Assembly (NCBI RefSeq): GCF_900176885.1
Contig: NZ_LT839648.1
Coordinates: 29,720 to 93,719, forward strand
DNA length: 64,000 nucleotides
Reading direction: 5' to 3'
DNA from: Oceanobacillus senegalensis
Lineage (GTDB): Bacteria; Bacillota; Bacilli; Bacillales; Amphibacillaceae
Shown: piece after piece, positions 28,670 through 37,769 of the stretch
Layout of the letters: each line of letters opens with the position of its first letter
How positions within the stretch are numbered: position 1 is the first letter of the stretch
The notes under the pieces: model-generated
The model's input: only the letters and a program-made list of their open reading frames with translations
Database searches by the model: none
What the model was told of the DNA's origin: nothing
Translations under genes and position numbers: made by a program

Positions 28670-28703
28670 GTTCGAATAAATGTCAATCAGCATTTATTCG
28701 AAC
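28670..28703. other. Perfect 13-bp inverted repeat downstream of XRE gene
   Basis: GTTCGAATAAATG (28670-28682) and CATTTATTCGAAC (28691-28703) are exact reverse complements with an 8-nt loop, 37 nt beyond the stop of the XRE regulator. There is no T tract on either strand, but it probably acts as transcript end or mRNA-stabilising hairpin. Confidence 0.6.
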
Positions 28704-28739
28704 CTGTCTATAGTGTTTCCCTACTCTTAAAGCAGTACA

Positions 28740-29162
28740 TCAATCACTTGGAAACATTTGTACTGTTTCAATCATTTGATTTCGTTTCATAACGACATAA
28801 TTAAAGTAATTTGTCAGGTCCATTAAATCCTCATTTGTCAGCGCTTTCCACTTTTCTGATTCCAAGATACAAGGAGTGGCGATCCCTGCTTTTTTGAATT
28901 GCTCTAGGAGTTCATTAAATGTATTTAGCTTTGCAGTATAGGATTCATCATGTTGGAATTCCTTCCCACGAATGAGATAGTCTAAGGAAACATTACATAG
29001 ATCCGCAAACTTTGAAATGGTTGTTACACTAGGCGTTCTGTGTCCGTTTACATAATTACTAAAGGTACTATCCGAAAAATTGAGTATTCTACTTACTTCG
29101 TTTTTAAATAGGTTATTTTTCTCACAAAGTTTTTCTAAGCGTAAATAGAATTCTTTTTCCAT
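28740..29162 (-). CDS. XRE-family helix-turn-helix regulator
   Basis: A 140-residue DNA-binding protein with an N-terminal Cro/C1-type HTH (residues 1-66; FKNEVSRILNFSDSTFSNYV then GHRTPSVTTISKFADL) and a C-terminal helical domain with no recognised motif. AGGATGTG precedes ATG 29162. It stands alone among decayed sequences; targets unknown. It could be a relic regulator of a lost phage or island. Confidence 0.87.
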   Translation of the reverse strand: MEKEFYLRLEKLCEKNNLFKNEVSRILNFSDSTFSNYVNGHRTPSVTTISKFADLCNVSLDYLIRGKEFQHDESYTAKLNTFNELLEQFKKAGIATPCILESEKWKALTNEDLMDLTNYFNYVVMKRNQMIETVQMFPSD

Positions 29163-29389
29163 ATGATCACATCCTGTTGTTTAGGTATATATAACTATAT
29201 GTACATCTGTATTATAGGCAAAAAAAATCATAATGGAAATATAAAGTTAAGAAAATACACAAAACGTTTGCAACTTTGGTAGATAGGTATGTCGATACAC
29301 GATTTGTGTGTCGAAGTTTTAGTGTCAGACCCCCATCCCGTTAAATTGCTAAAGTACACATTAAGTAGGCGGAGAATAAGGATTTCGGG

Positions 29390-29660
29390 TACAGACCTCC
29401 ACCACCGGATAAAAGTGGAAATGGACCGGTGAAACTGTCTCCTCCTTTCGTAACGCTAACAACTTTTTTTACATAAGCGTTCTCCGCCTCTAAAAAAGCA
29501 ATACGTTCTTGGGCATCTTTTGGATGATCTAGAAGTACTTCTGTATTTTTTTTTCCTTCTACCATTTGGCTTTGATTGATTTATCCTGGGCAAAAAGGCT
29601 TGATCCCCTCTGCCTCTTTCGTTTTAACCCAGCGTCGAACTGATTCATCTCTATAAGGGG
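29390..29660 (-). pseudogene. IS3-type transposase OrfA relic
   Basis: On the minus strand, residues DESVRRWVKTKEAEGIKPF and, after an in-frame stop, ERIAFLEAENAYVKK are typical of the helix-turn-helix and leucine-zipper parts of IS3/IS150-family OrfA. The frame is broken by a stop near 29565 and the C-terminal part runs into unrelated sequence. No terminal repeats are recognisable. Confidence 0.6.
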
Positions 29661-29796
29661 GGAATATTACCCCAAACCAGTCCCATATATTACCGTTTAT
29701 ATATTAAATTGTCATTGAATTCTGTGATAAACCTGTTATAATAATTTTATAAATTTGTAGAAAAATGTTATAATTTGTCGAAAGAAGGTGTGTTAG

Positions 29797-30984
29797 ATGT
29801 CGCAAATGTTAGCTTTGGTAATATTGATTACCATTTTATTTATAGGGGAAGCAATATCCATTCGTACAAGAGCTTGGATTCCGTCGGTTTTTATTTATGC
29901 AATCCTTTTTATCATTGGGTACTGGACATTTTTCCCAAAAGATATTGTTGAAATGGCTGGTGTTCCGTCTGTCGTAGTGACGATGATGATTTATTTGCTC
30001 ATTACCAATATGGGTACATTGCTTTCATTAAAAGAATTAAAGAACCAATGGAAAACGATTTTAATTGCACTTGCAGGTATTTCTGGTGCGGCTATGTTGT
30101 TACTTACGATTGGAACGGTGATTTTTGGTAGGGAAGCAATGATTGTAGGTGTTCCTCCTTTGGTTGGTGGTGTCGTATCGTCACTTATTATGTCCGAGGG
30201 AGCACAGGCAGCGGGACTTACTAGTTTATCTGTTTTTGCTATCGTTATTTATGTGGTTCAAGGGTTTGTTGGTTACCCGTTAACCTCCATTATGTTAAAA
30301 AGAGAGGGAAGAAACTATCTACAAAAATATCGTAATGGCAGCGTGAAAGTGGAAGCCCCTAGTGGGGTGGAAGCAACGGTTGAGGAACCTAAACTGAAAT
30401 TATTTAAGAAATTACCCGAAAAATATAACACGAATTTCTTTAAATTTTTTAGACTAGCTATCGTTTCCTATTTGGCTTATCTCACTTCCGTATTAGTGGA
30501 ACCCATTGTCACGATTCACCCATACGTGCTTTGTTTACTATTTGGTGTCATTGCTACAAGTATTGGATTTTTGGAACCGCACGTTCTTGAAAAAGCAAAT
30601 GGATTTGGCTTTGCGATGTTAGTTTTATTATTGTTTATCTTTGATGGGTTAAAAAATGCTACCCCAACAATGTTGCTGGACATTCTAGGTTTATTGATTG
30701 GTACGATTGTGATAGGTATGGTAGGTATGTATATTTTCTCTTGGGTGATGGGGAAAGTGTTAAAAGTTAGTAAAGAAATGGCATTTGCGGTATCTTTAAC
30801 GGCATTATATGGATTCCCAGCAGATTATGTTATAACGAATGAAGTGGTACAATCGATGACAACGGATGAAAAAGAGAAAGAGGCACTCTTAAGTCATATG
30901 TTACCGCCAATGTTAGTGGGTGGATTTATTACTGTAACCATTGTATCTGTTGTCCTTGCCGGTGTCTTTGTTACATGGTTATAG
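29797..30984 (+). CDS. Polytopic membrane carrier, probable sodium/solute symporter-like
   Basis: A 395-residue protein with about 11-12 hydrophobic helices split by a charged cytoplasmic loop (about 170-220). The VGVPPLVGGVVSSLIMSEGAQ region has the Gly-rich re-entrant look of glutamate/2-hydroxycarboxylate-type carriers, but I do not recognise a specific family. GAAGGTG precedes the ATG. It is followed by two M20 amidohydrolases, so it probably imports (or exports) an N-acylated or carbamoylated amino acid or peptide handled by them (inference). Confidence 0.78.
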   Translation: MSQMLALVILITILFIGEAISIRTRAWIPSVFIYAILFIIGYWTFFPKDIVEMAGVPSVVVTMMIYLLITNMGTLLSLKELKNQWKTILIALAGISGAAMLLLTIGTVIFGREAMIVGVPPLVGGVVSSLIMSEGAQAAGLTSLSVFAIVIYVVQGFVGYPLTSIMLKREGRNYLQKYRNGSVKVEAPSGVEATVEEPKLKLFKKLPEKYNTNFFKFFRLAIVSYLAYLTSVLVEPIVTIHPYVLCLLFGVIATSIGFLEPHVLEKANGFGFAMLVLLLFIFDGLKNATPTMLLDILGLLIGTIVIGMVGMYIFSWVMGKVLKVSKEMAFAVSLTALYGFPADYVITNEVVQSMTTDEKEKEALLSHMLPPMLVGGFITVTIVSVVLAGVFVTWL

Positions 30985-31070
30985 ATGTTTTAAAAATACA
31001 ATGAACAATCAGGTAAGTTCACTTACTCGATTTTTTCCATTTTAATATTATTTTTGGAGGAGTGCTTAAG

Positions 31071-32297
31071 TTGGCAAATGAAGAAAGAATCAACCATCAT
31101 ATAGAAACATTTAGTCAGTTCACCGCAACACCGAACGAAGGAATGACGAGATATTCCTATAGTCCTGAAGACGTAAAAACACGTACGTATATTAAAGAAA
31201 AAATGGAAGAATACGGTTTAACCGTTAGAGAAGATGGCCTTGGTACTATTTATGGAAAGTTGGAAGGCACATTGGAAAATGCTCCTAGCGTACTCGTTGG
31301 TTCCCATTTTGATAGCGTCCCTCATGGTGGTAATTTTGACGGGACTGCAGGTGTGATTGCTGGACTTGAAGTGGCAGCTTTATTTCAGGAACGAAAAATC
31401 CAACCAACCTATCCACTAGAAGTGATTGCAATGGTTGAGGAGGAAGGTTCCCGTTTTGGTGGAGGTTTGATGGGTTCCCGTGGAATCAATGGATTAATCG
31501 ATGAGGAAGATTTCCATCTGATTCGTGATAAAGACGGCATTTCTGTTGTAGAAGCAATGCAAGAGGCAGGACTCGATTCAACACTTCCTAAACATCGTAA
31601 CGCCAAAACGATGAAAGCATTTTTAGAATTGCACATTGAACAGGGACCCATTTTAGAAGAAGAAAATATTTCTATTGGGGTTGTTGACGCTATTGTTGGC
31701 TTGACACAATTGGAAGTGACTGTGGAAGGGAAAGCAGGACATGCGGGTACAACACCGATGGATCGCCGGTCAGATGCGTTGATTACAGCAGCAACGATTG
31801 TTACCGAATTGCCAAAAATCGTACAAGATGAAAAGAATGGCACCGTCATTACAACGGGTCAGTTTCATGTATATCCAAATGGTGCGAATGTCATTCCGGA
31901 TAAAGTCACCTTTACGATTGATCTTCGTTCGGGGGAAGAAGCATCGATTCAGCGTGTGATGGAAAAAGTAGAAGCTCTTATTGCGTCCCATCAAAAGGGT
32001 GGAATGAAAACATCCGTTGAACAGCAATTATATATCCAACCAAAAGAATTAAGTCAAGAGGTCCGTTCCTCCTTAAAGGAATCCACTGAAAAATTAGGAA
32101 TTTCTCATATTCCGATGCAAAGTGGGGCTGGTCATGATGCGATGGTCTTTTCTGATTTTACAAAGGCGGGACTTATCTTTATTCCAAGTAAGGATGGGCT
32201 AAGCCATTGTCCAGAGGAGTGGTCGGATATTGAACATTTGGCCCAAGGAGTAGACGTATTATTTGAAACAGCGAAGAAATTAACGGAGGCAGAGTAA
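31071..32297 (+). CDS. M20-family hydantoinase/carbamoylase-type amidase
   Basis: Zinc-dependent amidase of 408 residues: metal motifs GSHFDSVPHGGNFDGTAG and EEEGSRF, a lid domain (GKAGHAGTTPMDRRSDA) and C-terminal SGAGHDA. These are typical of N-carbamoyl-L-amino-acid hydrolase, allantoate amidohydrolase and beta-ureidopropionase. GGAGG (31056-31060) fits TTG 31071 better than the in-frame GTG 31062, which abuts it. The product would be an amino acid plus ammonia and CO2, or an acid. Confidence 0.88.
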   Translation: MANEERINHHIETFSQFTATPNEGMTRYSYSPEDVKTRTYIKEKMEEYGLTVREDGLGTIYGKLEGTLENAPSVLVGSHFDSVPHGGNFDGTAGVIAGLEVAALFQERKIQPTYPLEVIAMVEEEGSRFGGGLMGSRGINGLIDEEDFHLIRDKDGISVVEAMQEAGLDSTLPKHRNAKTMKAFLELHIEQGPILEEENISIGVVDAIVGLTQLEVTVEGKAGHAGTTPMDRRSDALITAATIVTELPKIVQDEKNGTVITTGQFHVYPNGANVIPDKVTFTIDLRSGEEASIQRVMEKVEALIASHQKGGMKTSVEQQLYIQPKELSQEVRSSLKESTEKLGISHIPMQSGAGHDAMVFSDFTKAGLIFIPSKDGLSHCPEEWSDIEHLAQGVDVLFETAKKLTEAE

Positions 32298-33473
32298 ATG
32301 ATTGATGAAGCAATTAAAGCGTATATTAGGGAACATGAAGAAGAGTTAATCGCTACACGTAGAAAATTACACAGTGAACCAGAGCTATCTTGGGAAGAAG
32401 AAAATACGACGGTGTTTCTATGTGAACAGTTGGAGCAGCTCGGTATTCCGTATCGTCGAACAAAGCCTACCGGCGTAATTGCTGAAATCAAGGGTGGTAA
32501 ACCAGGAAAAACGGTTGCCCTTCGTGGGGATATGGACGCCTTAACCGTACAAGAAATGAATCAGGATTTAGCCTATAAATCTAAATTTAATGGAAAAATG
32601 CATGCATGTGGTCATGATGCACACACATCGATGCTACTGTTTGCGGCAAAAGCATTACTTCAAGTGAAGGATGAAATCGCTGGGTCCGTTCGACTTTTAT
32701 TCCAACCGGCTGAAGAAGTTGCACAAGGAGCCAAAGAAATGATGAAACAAGGCGCGATGGACGGAGTGGATAATGTATTTGGTATTCATATATGGTCCCA
32801 AACTCCAACAAAAAAGATCGTTTGTAATCCTGGTCCAGCTTTCGCTGCGGCAGATATTTTTAAAGTAGAGTTTACTGGAAGAGGAGGCCATGGTGCCATC
32901 CCTCAAGATACCATTGATGCAGCTGTTGTTGCTTCTTCCTTCGTCATGAATGTACAAACGGTTGTATCTAGAACCATCGATCCGCTTCATCCAGCCGTTT
33001 TGACCATTGGAAAAATGGACGTTGGGACAAGATTTAATGTCATTGCAGAAAATGCCGTTATTGAAGGAACCGTTCGTACCTTCGATAGTGAAACGAGAGA
33101 TCATATAGAAAGGGAATTGGAGCACTATGCGAATACCGTTGCAAGTCTTTATGGAGCAACGGCTAAAGTAACCTACAATCGAGGAACGGATCCCGTTATT
33201 AATGGGGAAGATAGTGCACTTCTTGTTCAAAAGGTTGCCAAAGAAGCTTTCGGCGAAGATGTCGTTCACGATCAAAAGCCAACGATGGGAGGAGAAGATT
33301 TTGGGTTCTTCCTAGATCAAGCACCTGGAAGCTTCGCCTTAGTCGGCTGTGGAAACGCAGAAAAAGATACACAATGGGCACACCATCATGGAAGATTCAA
33401 TATTGACGAAGATGCACTGAAAACTGGAGCGGAATTATACGCACAATATGCATGGGCTTATTTAAATCAATGA
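32298..33473 (+). CDS. M20-family N-acyl-amino-acid amidohydrolase
   Basis: Zinc-dependent peptidase/amidohydrolase (IAA/hippurate hydrolase group), 391 residues: RRKLHSEPELSWEE, LRGDMDALTVQE, HACGHDAHTSMLL (metal ligands), QPAEE, GRGGHGAIPQDTIDA and GGEDFGFF. The ATG touches the stop codon of the preceding gene, so both are co-translated. It should deacylate an N-acyl amino acid; together with the carbamoylase-type gene and the carrier this looks like a scavenging operon. Confidence 0.9.
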   Translation: MIDEAIKAYIREHEEELIATRRKLHSEPELSWEEENTTVFLCEQLEQLGIPYRRTKPTGVIAEIKGGKPGKTVALRGDMDALTVQEMNQDLAYKSKFNGKMHACGHDAHTSMLLFAAKALLQVKDEIAGSVRLLFQPAEEVAQGAKEMMKQGAMDGVDNVFGIHIWSQTPTKKIVCNPGPAFAAADIFKVEFTGRGGHGAIPQDTIDAAVVASSFVMNVQTVVSRTIDPLHPAVLTIGKMDVGTRFNVIAENAVIEGTVRTFDSETRDHIERELEHYANTVASLYGATAKVTYNRGTDPVINGEDSALLVQKVAKEAFGEDVVHDQKPTMGGEDFGFFLDQAPGSFALVGCGNAEKDTQWAHHHGRFNIDEDALKTGAELYAQYAWAYLNQ

Positions 33474-33547
33474 GGTGTGGCGGAACAAAGGGACAGGTGG
33501 AGACCATTGAAGAGGTTGCTCTCAAAACTCTGACTTATATATATAAT

Positions 33548-33612
33548 AACCCCCCAAGATTTTGGTTTAATAAGTTTACTAAGAAATTAGTACCAAAATT
33601 GGGGGTATTCCT
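33548..33612 (+). terminator. Long terminator-like hairpin after M20 operon
   Basis: ACCCCCCAAGATTTTGGT (about 33550-33567) pairs with ACCAAAATTGGGGGTA (about 33592-33608) with small imperfections around a ~24-nt loop. Likely transcript end for the carrier/M20 operon. Confidence 0.65.
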
Positions 33613-33812
33613 CTTGTGGGATTTCAGGGGCTTCTAAAAATTAAGGTGTCTAGCGTATTTACATGGGAGTTTGGACAAGACTAGTACAATCCTCAATAAT
33701 TGTTTACCATTCAATTGGTTAATAGGCAGTAATTAACTTTCTTTCAGAGAAGGAGAGACAGGTTCATTGTATAATGGGCCAATGGATCAGATTTCCACCA
33801 CGGATAAAACAG

Positions 33813-33846
33813 AAGAATGGACCGGGAAAACTGTTCCCGGTCCATT
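33813..33846 (-). terminator. Hairpin terminator downstream of LarA-like gene
   Basis: ATGGACCGGGAA and TTCCCGGTCCAT form a strong perfect stem with a short AACTG-type loop, just beyond the stop of the minus-strand gene. Part of this sequence (CGGATAAAA, ATGGACCGG, AAACTGT) is also found near 29400-29440. Confidence 0.7.
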
Positions 33847-33868
33847 TAGCGATTATATTATTCAATAT

Positions 33869-35122
33869 TCATAATGAAATAATCCTACCACCCTCATCAA
33901 ATTCTAAGTCTCTTGCTGGGCGTAGCTGTTCAAAATGAGAGATATCCTTAATTTTCTTCCATAATGACTCGGACACCTCAATATCATGTAAATCCAACGT
34001 ATTTTTCACCCTAACAATGGTAACGTCGCTTGCCTTTTTTGGTTTCATAAATTGCAGGGCAACATCCACAACCTCTTTATCGGAGGAAAGCGTTATAGGT
34101 ATTTTTGCGAGATGAGGGAAAACAGCTGTGATTAAGTTCATGTACGTATCATGGTAATTAATTTTATCTACTAATCGTTTCGTGGTTAAATCAGCATAAC
34201 CGATTCCACAGGCATTCCCATGTGACTCCATGGTTAAGTCAAACACCCCAATATAGTTGATGTCTGGCTTTTTTGGTTCTTCTTGTCCACGCACATAGAT
34301 ACGTCCAATGATATTTGGATCCATCCCTGTTCCACTGATATTTTTACCCATTTCTTCTACTAAGAGTATATCTAAATCATCTGTTGGAAGGCTGGGCATG
34401 AGTTGTTTGGCTTTTACGAGTAAGTCCTTCTCCGTTTCGATGAGATTCTCTGGCTCTATCACTTGACAAATAGCCGTCCTGTCATAAGCATTTTCAACCA
34501 GTGCAATAGAATAGGAGATTGGCATTTTTTCTAAAATGACCTCTGCCATTTTTGGGATGAGCGTTTTTAAGCCGTAAATCCCATGACTATGGATCGTACT
34601 TGCTCCTTTTTGTTTCCCTAGTCCCACTGTCATCATTTTCAGAATGCCACTTTCTATGTCACTTTTAAAGTTAGTGTGTGGCTTCACGCGATTGACAACA
34701 ATAATAGCATCTGCCTCCGAGGCCGATTTGTCAAAATAGACCGGGATGTCCTTTTCCACCGTTCCAAGTTGCGTGACTTCCATGGAAGAATAGATCGGAG
34801 CACCAATTACTTCTGGTATCAATCCATAGTCACGAAGAATTTGTTCTTGTCCTTTATCCGTAGCCCCACCGTGACTTCCCATTGCAGGAACGAGAAAGGG
34901 AAAAGCACCCCTTTCTTTCACATGCTTGATAACAGTTGTAACAACGTCTACTAGGTTATCTATGCCTCTGCTACCAACTGCAATTGCCACTTTATCACCT
35001 TGGTGAAGTCGATGTCGAATATGATCCTGACTTAATTGACTACTTAATTCTGCCTTTACATCGTCAATCTTCCTGTTATCAAAGTGTTGACGAATTTTTA
35101 CCATTTTCGGATATCTATCCAT
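33869..35122 (-). CDS. LarA-superfamily (DUF2088) protein
   Basis: A 417-residue homologue of nickel-pincer lactate racemase LarA: PAMGSHGGATDKGQ, NRVKPHTNFKSDIESG and GASTIHSHG match the catalytic His/Lys motifs of the superfamily. Other members racemise or epimerise 2-hydroxy acids (known), but the substrate here cannot be read. ATG 35122 is preferred over 35128 because AAAGGGA lies 8 nt upstream of it. Co-oriented with the Nramp-like gene 30 nt upstream, likely one operon; no larBCE-type cofactor genes are in the window. Confidence 0.85.
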   Translation of the reverse strand: MDRYPKMVKIRQHFDNRKIDDVKAELSSQLSQDHIRHRLHQGDKVAIAVGSRGIDNLVDVVTTVIKHVKERGAFPFLVPAMGSHGGATDKGQEQILRDYGLIPEVIGAPIYSSMEVTQLGTVEKDIPVYFDKSASEADAIIVVNRVKPHTNFKSDIESGILKMMTVGLGKQKGASTIHSHGIYGLKTLIPKMAEVILEKMPISYSIALVENAYDRTAICQVIEPENLIETEKDLLVKAKQLMPSLPTDDLDILLVEEMGKNISGTGMDPNIIGRIYVRGQEEPKKPDINYIGVFDLTMESHGNACGIGYADLTTKRLVDKINYHDTYMNLITAVFPHLAKIPITLSSDKEVVDVALQFMKPKKASDVTIVRVKNTLDLHDIEVSESLWKKIKDISHFEQLRPARDLEFDEGGRIISL

Positions 35123-35152
35123 GACCATCTTCCCTTTCTGATCCTTAAAATG

Positions 35153-36511
35153 TTAAAATAACTCTCCAACAAACCATAATGCTGAGAATAAAATAAAACA
35201 GATAACCAGGATAACCTTCACACCAGTATGCATTTGATAACCTTTAGGAACTTGACTATTTAAGTAAAGTAAAGCCACCCCATATAAAGGGAATAATAGG
35301 CTTAATGCTGCACCACCAACTGTAATGAGTAACGTTGGGGCACTTACAAAGTTGTAAAAAATAATCCAAGAGAAGACGATGATGATAGCTGAGATGGAAT
35401 AGGTTTTCTTAAATTGTGCTTTGGAAGTGGTTTCTCTTGTTGAAAATTCCCTTTTTAAATCAACCACCATTCTAGCAGCACCATCGGCAATAGCTAATGC
35501 TGTGGAGAACAGTCCGGCAAATGCCCCTGCCATAAATAAATAATAGTAGTGCGGACCCAATACTTCGGTGAAAATAACAGAGATTTGTTCCACAACATGA
35601 ACCCCGTCTGGGACTGTGTTGGCACTTTTTAAGATAATGGCACCGGTAATAAAGAAGGCAAGCGTAATAACGAAAGTAAGTAAAACCCCAAGCCAGGTAT
35701 CTAGCTTCAGAACACTGAGCCATGCCTTTAATCTCTCTTTTTTCTGTGTGGCACTATCACCATCAACATATGCATGTTTTACGTATCCCTTACTGATGAT
35801 CCAAGTAGAATAAAAGATTAATTCGACACCCGCTCCAATCGTTCCTAAAACAGCCAAAGACATGAGAACGGATCCCTCTGGTAATTGAAACGTCATTCCA
35901 CTAAACAAGTCTGCCATGGAATAGGAATATTGATCACTTTGAGGCAATGCAATGAATGCAATGTAAAGCATAATGAGTGTTAATCCTGCAATAACCAACA
36001 TCATAAGCTTTTCAATGAGGCTATAAATATTCCATTTAGGTACATAGATTCCAATTAATAAAATACCCAAAATTACTAGATTGGTCAGAATACTCCAAGT
36101 CGAAGCAGATATGGATGGAAATAGGGATTGTAAAAGCCCGCCTACCGTTCCACCAACCCCTGCAATAATAACTAGTACGACCACAGCCAATAGAGCTAGG
36201 AAAATATATAAAAACCAGGACTTTCCAAATAGTTTGGGCCCAGGTATGTCAGCAAATCCTTCTGTGATAGACTTCTTTGTCATGAGGGAGTACCTTCCGA
36301 TTTCTTGCTGAATAAATCCCTTCAGAAAGACGCCCCAGAAAATTACCCATAGAACCACTAACCCTGCGATGGCACCAAGTCTTGTAGCGTTGATAATTTC
36401 TCCACTTCCAACCGCAGCTGCGGCAACAATAAAACTCGGACCAATCCAACGCAATTTTTGTGAAAGTTTCTTAGGTATTCCTTGTCCATTTTTCCCTTCA
36501 TCTACACTCAC
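35153..36511 (-). CDS. Atypical Nramp-related transporter
   Basis: A 452-residue membrane protein with about 11 helices and the Nramp fold: GPSFIVAAAAVGSGEI is helix 1. In canonical metal carriers helix 1 has DPGN and helix 6 has MPH; here the aligned positions read GSGE and roughly VEL (in GTIGAGVELIFYS), so the metal site is missing. It therefore may carry an organic acid or another solute rather than Mn/Fe. It pairs with the LarA-like gene, which supports a hydroxy-acid substrate (inference). Confidence 0.83.
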   Translation of the reverse strand: MSVDEGKNGQGIPKKLSQKLRWIGPSFIVAAAAVGSGEIINATRLGAIAGLVVLWVIFWGVFLKGFIQQEIGRYSLMTKKSITEGFADIPGPKLFGKSWFLYIFLALLAVVVLVIIAGVGGTVGGLLQSLFPSISASTWSILTNLVILGILLIGIYVPKWNIYSLIEKLMMLVIAGLTLIMLYIAFIALPQSDQYSYSMADLFSGMTFQLPEGSVLMSLAVLGTIGAGVELIFYSTWIISKGYVKHAYVDGDSATQKKERLKAWLSVLKLDTWLGVLLTFVITLAFFITGAIILKSANTVPDGVHVVEQISVIFTEVLGPHYYYLFMAGAFAGLFSTALAIADGAARMVVDLKREFSTRETTSKAQFKKTYSISAIIIVFSWIIFYNFVSAPTLLITVGGAALSLLFPLYGVALLYLNSQVPKGYQMHTGVKVILVICFILFSALWFVGELF

Positions 36512-37250
36512 TTCTCATTCCCCCTTACCCCTTTTCACTACAAATGATTATGTTTGGATAAACTCTGAAGTTATGTAGTATTAAATTTACTATTATGTAA
36601 AGTTTATAGAGTTAACGGGGGATATATGACAAGTTGTTTTGGATGGGGGGATATTAAGTGATATGGAAGGTATCGTAAAGGGCTCTTGAAGGGGGAATCA
36701 ATTGTGAGTTGGCTGAATCTAGTAGATAGACACTGTTCACATGAAATAAACAAGAGGAAGGGAGAAAAGATACAATAAAAATTACGTTGTTATTGAGTTC
36801 GAACTAAAAGGTTTCGGCACAGCAGGCCTTTATGTTACTGGAATTCTAATGGAATGGGAGAGTGTACTCGGATAGGAATTAGTTATAGAAGCAATGAAGC
36901 AAGTGTAGGAGGAATAAATCAACCGGCTACACCCCCCAGCGCGTTAAAGTGATTGATTTAAGTAGTCTTGTGGGAAAATTTCAGCAAGGCTTTTTTGTTC
37001 TATTTAATTTAATAATGTAGATATAAGGGGCTAAGGAAATTGTCTGATCTCCAAAGAAACTGAAACAAAAAATATAGACTAAAATGTTAGGAGCCATGGA
37101 TGGGTTGAACCTCAAGGTAAGTTCATACAAAAAAAGAACTTCGTCCAAATATAAATAAATCACAATAACTATACTTAATATTGTGTATAAAGTGAATTTT
37201 CTTAAAAATCATTGATAAAGATTAAATTATGTGTTAAGTTCTTTATAGAG
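36512..37250. other. Gene-free spacer with dispersed motif and hairpin
   Basis: No supported gene. Around 36935-37020 the motif CCCCCCAGCGCGTTAAAGTG is followed by a terminator-like hairpin (AGTCTTGT...GCAAGGCTTTTTT). The same motif-plus-hairpin combination recurs at 44209-44325, and the hairpin resembles those in the LXG junction blocks. The rest is AT-rich. Confidence 0.5.
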
Positions 37251-37265
37251 CGGAATACTATTCCG
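37251..37265 (+). promoter_or_regulatory. Palindromic operator candidate for the IclR regulator
   Basis: CGGAATACTATTCCG is a perfect 15-bp palindrome 110 nt before the cupin gene. IclR-family regulators bind palindromes of the type GGAAT/ATTCC (family knowledge), and an IclR gene lies in this operon at 40728. Binding is inferred. Confidence 0.55.
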
Positions 37266-37375
37266 AATAGTGGGATGATTTAAATGGTATTAATCTAACG
37301 GGTTAATGTAAGCGCAATCAATTGGAGTGGTATTTCTTTGTATGGGAAACAAGAAAAGAAAGGGGTTATGCAAAG

Positions 37376-37729
37376 ATGGTGTATTGGAAAAACGTTAAAG
37401 AGGTAGGAACTTATTCGCCACCTGGTCATGAGGGGACATATAATCGTCGACTGGTAGGGCCACAGGAGGGCATTGAAAATGCTGAAGTTATTATTGGAGA
37501 AATGGAACCCAACGGCTTGGCTGATCCGCATTTTCATGACGAAATTGAACAAATTATGTACATTTTAAATGGTAATGCGCGCGTTATCATTGAGGGGGAA
37601 GAAGCAATACTATCAGTTGGAGATGTTATTTGGATTCCCAAAAGAGCTATGCATGAAGTAATAAATGTTGGGGATACAAACTTGCGATTTGTACTTATCT
37701 ATTCTCCGCAAAAAGTTAAATCATCTTAA
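37376..37729 (+). CDS. Cupin-domain protein
   Basis: A 117-residue small beta-barrel protein with cupin motif 1 (DPHFHDEIEQIMYILNG, His and Glu ligands) and motif 2 (IPKRAMHEVINVG). ATG 37376 is preferred to the open frame from 37322 because AAAGGGG lies about 10 nt upstream and the conserved part starts there. First gene of the dicarboxylate operon. It may be a metal-dependent isomerase/lyase or a sensor of the substrate; not assigned. Confidence 0.8.
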   Translation: MVYWKNVKEVGTYSPPGHEGTYNRRLVGPQEGIENAEVIIGEMEPNGLADPHFHDEIEQIMYILNGNARVIIEGEEAILSVGDVIWIPKRAMHEVINVGDTNLRFVLIYSPQKVKSS

Positions 37730-37769
37730 TGCAATAATATAAGGATTTTTAATACGAGGAGGGAGCTAT

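Noticed and set aside
33452..33637. A 61-codon frame after the M20 gene
   Set aside because: It overlaps the end of the M20 gene and the terminator hairpin; no start signal.
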